From Cladorhizidae sp. MBARI D1340-BT2 (lineage: Eukaryota > Porifera > Demospongiae > Poecilosclerida > Cladorhizidae), in NCBI GenBank assembly GCA_028752905.1, contig JAQNBH010000017.1:33617908-33681907 (forward strand): DNA of 64,000 bases. Reading direction: 5' to 3'. The position numbers were made by a program, and so were the translations under genes. Below the pieces are notes generated by a model. It made no database searches. It was not told the DNA's origin and was given only the letters and a program-made list of their open reading frames with translations. Below, piece by piece: positions 40,606-49,911 of the stretch; position 1 is the stretch's first letter; the number at the start of each line of letters is the position of its first letter.

Positions 40606-42419
40606 CACCTGCTGTCAAGATGCTGGTGACATCACAGGAAGTTACATCATTGATCATGGTAGTTTTCATACCGAATGTATGGATTTTGCAAACTGCAAAC
40701 TAATGGCAGTCATGTGAGAGTAGTCGGTGCTTGAGAAATCTACTTCTAGGACCTATTTTTGCTACATCTCTATCTGGTCTTTATATATATTGGCTACAAG
40801 AAGACTTAGGAGCACCCAGTTGTGCTCGAAATAAATAAGTTCTTTCTTTGTGCTGGTCTACTGGCGAGTGCAGAGTCTTGTACAAAGTGCTGAATATGTC
40901 TAGTGCTTTGGGGGTTACAAGAAGAGGGTGAAGGTGCCCACACCGGAGCAGTAAATTGGATGAGGAGTACTAGAGTTGTGTAAATTCTTAAGAGTGTATG
41001 AGAAGATACAGGGTAATGAAGGTTACGATAAATTATGCGTATAATTTTCCTGGATTCGGTACAAACTTGGCTGATGTAAAGACTTCAGGAGAGGTAGTGA
41101 GAATAACTCCTAAATATGTAAATAACAGGTTGTTGAGAACTAGAATATGAAGGGGAGGGGTTTATGAGTAACGATCAAAATTTCCTGTGTGTTGCCAATG
41201 TGAATATATATGTGGTGCTAGAGACGGTGGGGAGGTGAAGCTGTAATTGTTACGGGAGGATGAGGGAGGAGATGTCATGGGAATAGGAACAATCGGGAAA
41301 TACAATGGCTTTCAATGATCAACTTAAAATTGGTTTCTTGACGTTTCGCTCAGCCTTCATCAGTAGATTTGAGCATTGTAGCAGTGGGTGTATTTGGGTT
41401 TGTCCCCAGGGAGGCGGGGATTCTAAAGAGAAGGTTAATCATCTTGTCTGGGGAGCAGATAACTCGAGTGGGCTAAAATAGTACTGCTAATTGACTCAAA
41501 ATGACACAAGCAGTATGTAAAAGCGATCATATCCAGCTTCATTGGTCCTCTTAAAAAACGTGCAGCACTTTTCTGCTGAGGCTCGAAGAGTAGCTCTCCT
41601 TAAAATGATCACCGCACAGAAGGGAATGCTTAATAGCGGTCCATTTGGCTCTTGACTGCTGCAGCCTTGGTAGATTCTAGTCTGCTTTGGATTCGTATTC
41701 CTGCTGGTGATTAATTCAGTGGTCAAACCTCTTCATTCTTGGGGGAAGCTGAAAAGGCTTCGATCACTAGCATCAGTGTCAGAATAGCCAGCTGCCACGC
41801 ATTGCCTGGCTGGTATGATCTTACAATCCTCTTCTTAGTTATCGTTGAGGGTAGGTCTGTATCTGTAGCAATGCTCCAAGCTTAGACATGCTATGACGTT
41901 TTATGAATCCGTGCCCCAATTCTGATGGAGAGGGCAGGACAAAAAATAGCTTAGATTGTATTCACATTCGAAGAACTAAAATTAATGAGGTAATAGTTCC
42001 CTTTAAGACTATCCCACCAGAAACATAATTATAATATAGAATAACTGAAAGCACTTGCAGCTGGTGAGAGCTTCCAGTGAGAAGCTAGAAACATGTCACA
42101 TCTCCAGATTGCGATTGTTTGACGTATATATTTCCCCATGGAGATGGGTGGAGAGAGTGTGAGTGAGTGGGAGCCTTGATTGCCGACATCTGCCTCAAAT
42201 GCAGTCCCTTGATGGCTGGAACCCAGGGTGTTGGAGATCATCAGGGGCACTGCCCTTCAGGCATAGAGGTTCGGCCTACTCACAGTGAACTCAATATCCA
42301 CCTGCTTCATGGGGGCTGGCTATTTGTCTCCGGAAGGGGAATGTGTTTGTGTGTGTCAAGTCAAGATGATTCCTATCAGGCCTCCTGACATAGCCAGGTC
42401 ATCCTTTTAATAGAGATAC
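40606..42419. other. Intergenic sequence, unassigned
   Basis: Mostly unique. AATAAATAAG at about 40832 could be a polyadenylation signal for a transcript that I cannot define. A dispersed hairpin motif lies at 41325-41375. No gene recognised. Confidence 0.45.
41325..41375 (-). repeat. Dispersed CTGATGA...GAAAC motif, copy c
   Basis: On the minus strand CTGATGAAGGCTGAGCGAAA then CGTCAAG, with ATCAACTTAAAATTGG nearby. The stem between CTGATGA and GAAAC is only 2-3 bp here. Confidence 0.5.
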
Positions 42420-43720
42420 CTGCAACTGTTGGGGGAGTACTTTCAAGCTGGTATGGCATCCAGTGGCCTCTAAATACAAGATACAAAATTTGCCTGTATA
42501 GAGACGAGACTATTCCCTAGGGCTACTGATTATTTTCTTCTTTTGGGAGGGGGTTGTACGTAGGAAGAAAAACGATTTTTTGAAGTGATTGTTTGCACCC
42601 AGGGTTCGAAGAGGGAACCTTGAATACCACCTGAAGAGGGTCAAACAATAACAATAGGATGGTATTGGAAAATATAGGATGATTCTAGCCACAATCAATG
42701 GAATATATCGATACCCCACTCTGACCTGTTGGGGGAGTGCTTTCAAGCTGGTGTGGCATCCATTGGCCTCTAAATACAGACATACATAATCTACGTGTGT
42801 ATTATACAGAGAAACAAAACAGTTCATTATGACTGCTGATTTTTTTTGTTCAAAACTATCCCACGGGCTTGAAGTGGGAACGTCGAAGACCAACTGAATA
42901 GGAGGGGAGGAAAGGGGGAAACAAAGAAGGGTTGGGGGGGTTGGGAAGTGAACAATGATTCTGCCCGCGATCGAATTGGGGACCTTGAGTACCTACGTAT
43001 ATAAGTGAACAGACAAAAAGACAAACCAATAGAATTTTATATAGCAAGGTGAGATACTACACTCCGTTGAGGGAGTGGCTTCAAGCTGGTGACCTTTAAA
43101 CACATATGCACACATATCCAGTGTATACAGACAGACACAATCATCCATTATGGCCACTGATTTGTGTGTGTGTGTGTGTATGGCTGAAGCTGTCCCACAG
43201 AATTGAGGATGCAAATTGAAGTTGAATGTCGAGAAGTCACTGCTATATACCGTATATCAACTGAGTGAAGGGGGGAGGGTTGGAAAGTGACGAATGATTC
43301 CACTTGAGATCAAATTGGGGCCCAAACAAACCCACAGAATGTCCCCTTCATATAGATTCTCTAATTCGTTAAGGAGTGTCAAGCTGGTGCTCTCTAAACA
43401 CTCACAGATACATATACAGTGTATACAGACACTCCATGATAACCTTTGTGTGTGTGAAGCCAGCCCACTAAGTTGATGAGCAGATTTATTATTGTTGCAT
43501 CTTTACTATGTCAACTCAGAGTTTGTTGAGGGATTATAAATGGTTCCTTCATGGTTGAATTGGGAACCTTGAAATGGGGGGGAGAGTCCTCCCGAGATAG
43601 AACCATAGAGTACGGGGGAGACCCACCTGGCAGTAAACCTGCGACCTTACTTACCGAAGTGAATAGATAAACAAACAGAATTCCCCCTATATAATTTGTA
43701 CTAAGGAATGCCCACTTGCG
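42420..43720. repeat. Diverged tandem family, about 300-bp unit, 4 copies
   Basis: Units begin near 42425, 42725, 43065 and 43370 with GTTGGGGGAGTGCTTTCAAG or eroded forms, followed by CTGGTGTGGCATCCA..., CTCTAAATACA, a TATACAGA(GA) stretch, and ATTATGRCYACTGATT. Identity falls from the first pair to the last. No coding content. Confidence 0.75.
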
Positions 43721-44183
43721 TGGATTTAAAATTTTACTGCTGGTGATTCAACTAGATGACTCCCTCAACCATCGGCGTGGCCTCGGTGATGAGGTGACTA
43801 CTAGGTATCATGGATGTGAGCTGATACCTAGACACCCAGCTGTGTGAGGTTAGGTCCCACGTCCAGTTCCTGGGCACACTACAGCACTCAACACTTTCAC
43901 ATTTTCCCCCTTGCAAACACTTCCATCCTGCATCAGCCCAGTGTCACCAGAAATATGTTTCCGGCAATAACTCAAAAGTCAGATCTCCAAGTGATACACA
44001 GACTTGACAAGGAGAGGGATATAACAAGAATGATGGAACTATCAAAACAGATGAGAAGTTATTAGTTGAGGAGGTCGAGTGAGGGGAATGTAACCGTACT
44101 GGTGGCTGAGCATTATCAGTGAATGTCTGATAGATGTTTTAGCAGCCTGACAAAAAAATTAATATTGAGCTAGTGAAGCGAGC
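43721..44183. other. Flank of the gypsy element, unassigned
   Basis: Unique sequence up to the 3' LTR. The short open frame at 43844-44065 has no recognisable motif. Confidence 0.4.
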
Positions 44184-44342
44184 TGACTCGATAATAATCT
44201 TAATTCTTTTTGTCAATCTTAGAAGTCTCGATTGATGAAAACACGGTCAATACTATATATTCACAAATAACACCACAAATTTCCGGTTGCAATCAGTAAT
44301 AATAAGTGCTAAGTACTTCCTGTTCATAGTTAGTATACCACA
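44184..44342 (-). repeat. 3' LTR of the gypsy element
   Basis: Matches 48223-48394 over CTTTTTGTCAATCTTAGAA, GGTCAATACTAT, AAGTACTTCCTGTTCATAGT and TAGTATACCACA, with indels in between. The outer boundary is approximate. Confidence 0.82.
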
Positions 44343-44349
44343 CTTCTCC

Positions 44350-44930
44350 TCGTGCAAGATTACAAACCATATAATTTATTTGTGGTATATAGTCCGGCCA
44401 TTGCCTTTTTCGACTTTATCAATGCACATTCCTTGAAGGTTGAGGGCAGAGGAGGTAATGGAGGTGGTGGCGGTGGAGTAGGTAGATCAGGAGGTTCAGG
44501 TAGAGTGAGTGAGTCAACCACATCAGAGAGCTGGATGTTTTCAGGCGTCTCTTGGTCAGAAACTCTCCCATCAAATGACTTTGACACACTTCTGCTGCGT
44601 AAACTGTCCACATGTCTGCGTACAAGTTGACGGACTGTAACTCCACTTAGTAAGAAAGGGGTCCTGTAATTTTACCCTGGTAACCACTGTGGCGATAAGT
44701 TCTTAGAGTGGACTACACCTGCAACTGTGAAGGTGCGTAGAGGTTGAGTATTATCACGCACAATCTCTGTTTAACTGCTGTGCCTTGACCTTCTGAGACA
44801 TCAGGGTAGAGTAAATCTAACCTGGGGTAAAGTCGTCGTCCCCATGAACAACTCCGGGTGCTGTACGAGGAGTAATCCAAAATAAGAACTTTTGAGAGAT
44901 GAGCCTGACTTGACTTGTGTGTGGTTCTCT
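44350..44930 (-). pseudogene. Gypsy pol C-terminal tail
   Basis: Minus-strand text DQLRSRSVSKSFDGRVSDQE-like followed by a Pro-rich end (PPDLPTPPPPPP) next to the polypurine tract. Gypsy pol proteins often end with such a low-complexity segment after the integrase. Confidence 0.6.
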
Positions 44931-45457
44931 TCAACCCGAGTTTGAACGACTTTCTGCTAGTCTGTTACTTGAAGGATAATAAGATGCAGTTTTGTGAAGA
45001 ATACCATTTTCTAAAGTGTTTAAACTGCTGACTCGTGACTGACGGTCCATTGTAACGACCTTCTGTGGTATGCCATGTGTGGAAAAGACTATTCTCAGTT
45101 TCTTGATCATCTTAGCGACGGTAATACTTGGCATGAGCTCCACATCCATCCACTTAGAATGGGCAGGCATCCACCAGGACCAGATACATATGACCTAAAT
45201 AAGGGCCAGAAAAATTGAGATGCAGCTGACTCCAGGGTTTCTCAGTCACTCCCAAGGGTGGAGGTGACGGTCGTGGCTCTTGACAGAACAGGGCAACAAT
45301 GCACTAGCTGTTCAATTTCAGCATCCATTTGTGGCCACCAGATGTAGCAGTAAGCTAAGCTTTTCATTTTGCTAGTGCCAAGTAAGTTTTGTGTAGTTAA
45401 TTCAAAACTCCCTGTCAACCCTTTGGTGGAACTATGACTCGATTTCCCCACAACCAT
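44931..45457 (-). pseudogene. Integrase fragment of the gypsy element
   Basis: Two frames. The upstream zinc-binding part reads KMKSLAYCYIWWPQMDAEIE then QLVHCCPVL (the His/Cys pattern is eroded). The core part reads AHSKWMDVELMPS...LRIVFSTHGIPQ...YYPSSNRLAE. Stops and a frameshift separate the parts. Confidence 0.85.
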
Positions 45458-45569
45458 CCATCACGCTGAGTTCCCTGCTCATTGAGAAATAAGGTGAGAA
45501 GTATTTTATCGGTGCTTTACCAGACAATCCCAACAAGACGTAATGTTGTAACAATGTTGGATCCTTGCT

Positions 45570-45956
45570 GGACCACTATTTAATAATGTGTGCAGCACTG
45601 ATACATGTAGATGTGAGGTGGCATACCAGATGCTCAAGGTCTGCTGTTGTGCAATCATCAGAAACGGTAACTGGTTGGGGAAGTCTGCTAAGGCTGAACC
45701 ACTCTTTAATGTGTGCAGCACTGATACATGTAGATGAGAGGTGGCATACCAGATGCTCAAGGTCTGCTGTTGTGCAATCATCAGAAACGGTAACTGGTTG
45801 GGGAAGTCTGCTAAGGCTGAACCACTCTTTAATATGTGCAGCACTGATACATGTAGATGAGAGGTGATGTACCAGATGCTCAAGGTCTGCTGTTGTGCCA
45901 TCATCAGAAACAGTAACTGGTTGAGGAAGTCTGCTAAGTGCAACTACATTACACAA
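45570..45956 (-). repeat. In-frame triplication (about 123 bp = 41 codons) within gypsy pol
   Basis: Three copies starting near 45572, 45698 and 45821 (plus coordinates), nearly identical. Minus strand reads ALSRLPQPVTVSDDGTTADL, EHLV and AAHIKEWFSLSRLP repeated. It sits between RNase H (HHNADALSRLP-like position) and the integrase zinc finger and keeps the frame. Confidence 0.9.
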
Positions 45957-46700
45957 TTTTTTCCCAGCTTTGAATCTAATACTTTATTGATATGCTGCAA
46001 GTGTCGGATCTCATCTCTGAATGCGAGCAGGTGCGAGCTGAGGAATTGCTTTAACATGAGAGTGGCTGATGGTCCAACTGAATAGTGAAATGCCTGCCAT
46101 AGATGTAATATGGAACTTCTTCCCTCCTGAAACGATTATGAGTGCTCCTTTTCTATTTCTTTTAAGCTGACTCCCTGGTCCTGGAAGTATATATAGGTGA
46201 TGGCAGTCCATCCTCCATAACATGGGAAAGTGCAGAGCCTATGCCATACTGGGAAGAGTCACACATAATGAGTGGCTGAGCAAATTGGCTTGCATATAAC
46301 ATGGCCCAGATAGTCATGAATGTACACTCATCTGGATCGAGATGTAGTCCAGCACATCCTTCAGTCTGCCCAGCACTGCATCTGTATTTTGAAGATGGTT
46401 TTCTGTAGTTGCTCCAGTGACAAGTATATTGTCAAGATCCACAGAAGCAAGTCCATACTGTTGAAAAATTGCAAGAGCGGACGACGCTCCAAACGGTAAC
46501 CTATTATACTGCCTTATGCTAATTACTAGACACTCTTTGGATTGCTCGATCCATACTGACCTGTGTTGTGTCTGCTTTGGCTATTATGATGATGACATAG
46601 TCACCGGAAGGGAATGGCTGTGATGTTGCTCTGGCAAATGGATCCATGAGGTACTGATAATACCAGTAATAAAGTGTTGCTTAGTCACTCCTACTGAATA
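45957..46700 (-). pseudogene. Reverse transcriptase / RNase H fragment of the gypsy element
   Basis: Minus strand at about 46490-46340 reads IFQQYGLASVDLDNILVTGA then HLQNTDAVLGRLKDVLDYIS, the RT catalytic region. One Asp of the expected LDD is Asn here (LDN). RNase H-like remnants follow to about 46011. Frameshifted and with stops. Confidence 0.75.
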
Positions 46701-47298
46701 CAGTGATGCTTGTTTTAATTAAAGCACCTTTTTGAAGAGGGAATTAGATATGGTGCGATTTCCACAAGTGACTGATATTATGCTATTGCAAAATGTATGC
46801 CTAGCCAACAATTGATGCTCAGCGACAATAAATGATGAACTACCGCTGGAGTTCTTTCCCTCCTAACTAAAGGAAAATCCCTGGGGTTAAGTTTATAGAC
46901 TTATTCAAGAGGCTACGGCCTTTGATTAAAACCTTGAACCAAGTTCTGAAAATGACCCAAAGCCAAGTTATGAGCCTCGGCACAAGCCTCGGCCGATAAA
47001 TGATTAAAAAATTTTTAACTGGCACTATGGGTGCTGACCGCCGAGCAAACTGGACAGGAGAACCTATTCCTAAACTTTGTAACCTCTGTAAGTCTGTTTC
47101 AACTTTCTCCCCGAGTAAAAATAGTGCAGTACGAGGTTTGTGGAACTTTTGCTGGATTTTGTTTTACCCGGCACTTCATTCCCAACAGGCATCCCAGCTC
47201 CTCTGAAAATACTATGGAATGTTTGCCTAGGATTACCAGAGTGGAGTAGATTGGTCTAATACATTTGCTTGAACAGAAACCAGGTCTACCTCAAGCCT

Positions 47299-48222
47299 CT
47301 AGCCAATCCCTTCCCAATAGATTAGGCCATCCACAGATACCACCTGTAAGATAACATACATTATGTGGTTATCATACCTGACCAGCAGTGCTGCACTGAC
47401 CAAAATCGGAATAAACAATTCAAATGCTATATCTTGTATCTCCGCATTGCCCTTTTTGTTGGCATTGACATAATGCGATGTCTTCGATTTCTTTGGCATT
47501 TCCTGTGGCTTGGCACCCTAAGGTTTAGACTGTCCTTTTTTTCTTGCAGTTCGGACACAGTATCTCTGAACTGGCAGACAGGAGCGAGGTGGGGACCTCG
47601 GCATACAATGTTGTTGGTACTTTTCTTTGGAGGTTCCGGAGTTTGTGGAGTCATACCCTTGGTTCCATGAAACTGATAGTGAATTCCATTATCACCTGCA
47701 GACATGGTAGTTGTCCTTTGGAATCTCACTCTGCCATTTTGATAGTCAGGGCGAGACGCTAGGATTTATTGTATGGTAGGTTCTTTTCAGCCAAGGGTTT
47801 CCTCTGAATTCCTTTGTGATTAATACGACACACCAACTGATCTCTGAGCATCTCCTTTAGAGATGTTCCATAGGTGTAGTATTTAGTCAACTGTCATAGA
47901 GAAGCCACGTAGTTAGCTACAGACTCCCCAGTGTTCTGAACAGTGTAGAACTTGTACCTAACCAAATAGATGGCTTCGGGTCGTAGTGTTCTTTCACTAG
48001 TAAGACAAGATCGTTGTACTCCATCATGTCCCGTCCATGTCCCTTGACTAGGTTTTATACAAGCTTGAAGGCAAGAAGTCCACAATTTGAAAGCAAGATC
48101 AAATGCTTCTTTTCGTATGGACCGACACCACTTGCTATAAAATACCTTCTGTGTAGTCTGTCCTGTCCTAGAGATGGTATATACCGTGAAAGCCATGCTT
48201 ATGACTTGATCGTCATCGCCAA
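47299..48222 (-). pseudogene. Gag-like region of the gypsy element
   Basis: Minus strand fragments RYKFYTVQNTGESVANYVAS (about 47930) and a later Cys/His-poor zinc-knuckle remnant CRGPHLAPVCQFRDTVSELQ (about 47610-47550). Multiple stops. The gap 46700-47299 holds unrecognised, decayed coding sequence of the same element. Confidence 0.7.
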
Positions 48223-48394
48223 TGTATAATCTTATCTTTAAACTCTTTTTGTCTATCTTAGAAATCTCAATGGTTATTAATAACATGGTCAATACTATTA
48301 TTATACTCACATAAATGCCACAAGAATTTATACCAGTGATGCAATCAATAATAATAACTGTTAAGTACTTCCTGTTCATAGTTAGTATACCACA
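48223..48394 (-). repeat. 5' LTR of the gypsy element
   Basis: 172 bp on the minus strand from TGTGGTATACTAACTATGAA to ...GATTATACA, then TTGGCGATGACG as candidate primer-binding region. It differs from the 3' LTR by several substitutions and indels. Confidence 0.82.
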
Positions 48395-48774
48395 ATGTCA
48401 ATTGAGATTCATGATATATATGAATCTTAAGTTGAGATTTTCTGCTATACTACATGGACACATAATAGTAGTTACGGAGAGATGCTGGTGATCACGAGGG
48501 GAGAGAGAAATATTTATAATATATACGAAAACTGATGATTAAGATTTGCAAATACCCAATCACAACTGCACCCAGCAACCCCAAGTAAAAGTCTAATTCT
48601 CTCACCAGTTAAGCCAGTGTGTAAGTTGTGGTTTTCAAGCCTTTTTGTGATAACAGAAATTGCTATCCCAATTTAAAAACAAACCTTTGGTGGACTAAAT
48701 TACGTGATGAAAGAGTAAGAATGATATTCTCAACCAAGCACTTGGCTGACATAGTAGATCAAATGACTCAATAA
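48395..48774. other. Intergenic, unassigned
   Basis: Unique AT-rich sequence between the gypsy LTR and the 35-bp array; nothing recognised. Confidence 0.45.
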
Positions 48775-48824
48775 TCAACTTCTTGATGTTTTGGCTAGAT
48801 GCTCTATTCTTGCTTATTCCTGAT
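48775..48824 (-). repeat. Dispersed hairpin motif, copy d
   Basis: ATAATCAACTTCTTGATGTT then TTGGCTAGATGCTCTATTCT: on minus, ATAGAGCATCTAGCCAAAAC, i.e. the same hairpin and AAAAC end as copies a-c. It directly precedes the 35-bp array whose unit holds the complementary arm. Confidence 0.5.
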
Positions 48825-49585
48825 GAAGATTAGAACATCTAGCCTCCACTATTCCTGATGAAGATTAGAACATCTAGCCTCCATTATTCCTGATGAAGAT
48901 TAGAACATCTAGCCTCCATTATTCCTGATGAAGATTAGAACATCTAGCCTCCACTATTCCTGATGAAGATTAGAACATCTAGCCTCCACTATTCCTGATG
49001 AAGATTAGAACATCTAGCCTCCACTATTCCTGATGAAGATTAGACATCTAGCCTCCACTATTCCTGATGAAGATTAGAACATCTAGCCTCCATTATTCCC
49101 GATGATTAGAACATCTAGCCTCCATTATTCCTGATGAAGATTAGAACATCTAGCCTCCAGTATTCCTGATGAAGATTAGAACATCTAGCCTCCACTATTC
49201 CTGATGAAGATTAGAACATCTAGCCTCCACTATTCCTGACGAAGATTAGAACATCTAGCCTCCAGTATTCCTGATGAAGATTAGAACATCTAGCCTCCAT
49301 TATTCCTGATGAAGATTAGAACATCTAGCCTCCACTATTGCTGATGAAGATTAGAACATCTAGCCTCCATTATTCCTGATGAAGATTAGAACATCTAGCC
49401 TCCACTATTGCTGATGAAGATTAGAACATCTAGCCTCCAGTATTCCTGATGAAGATTAGAACATCTAGCCTCCATTATTCCTGATGAAGATTAGAACATC
49501 TAGCCTCCATTATTCCTGATGAAGATTAGAACATCTAGCCTCCATTATTCCTGATGAAGATTAGAACATCTAGCCTCCATTATTG
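48825..49585. repeat. 35-bp minisatellite, about 21 copies
   Basis: Unit CCTGATGAAGATTAGAACAT plus CTAGCCTCCATTATT, with CCACT/CCAGT variants and one unit lacking GAA (about 49093). Each unit contains CTGATGA followed by a TAGA-ACA-TCTA hairpin, the same arrangement as the dispersed motif at 30320 and 48775. Confidence 0.95.
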
Positions 49586-49911
49586 AGGGAGTAAATTAAA
49601 GTTAATCATCGAGAACGTAAGAATGAAATTGTTTATTGCTACCACCCCCACTCCCTTTCAGAGTAAATTTCAAAGTACGGTACAGAGTACATGTTCTATA
49701 TACTAAAAAGCTCCCCAAAAGCACTGGTAATTATGAAAGCATAATAGCTACACCTCGGTAAGTAATCATGATTTTCAATCTTGTCTGAAATTCTGAAGTG
49801 TGTTATGTAGTCACGTAGTGTTCTTTGCTCGAACAATAGTGCAGGCTTATTAGAAACCGAATATGGCTGCTAACAGTTTGTCCTTAATGAAAATCAGTAA
49901 AACATTCAGTT
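49586..49911. other. 3' flank of the 825-aa gene
   Basis: Unique AT-rich sequence, probably 3' UTR and intergenic DNA of the minus-strand gene. No clear polyadenylation signal chosen. Confidence 0.4.

Larger units (their letters stand above)
44184..48394 (-). mobile_element. Ty3/gypsy LTR retrotransposon, decayed
   Basis: About 4.2 kb between two similar LTRs (159-172 bp). Minus-strand order: 5' LTR (48223-48394), gag-like with zinc-knuckle remnant, reverse transcriptase, RNase H region, integrase zinc-binding and core, C-terminal tail, purine-rich CACGAGGAGAAG next to the 3' LTR, 3' LTR (44184-44342). The order RT, RNase H, integrase is that of Ty3/gypsy. Many stops and frameshifts are present. 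LTRs start TGTGGTATACTAAC. No matching target-site duplication is seen. Confidence 0.88.
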
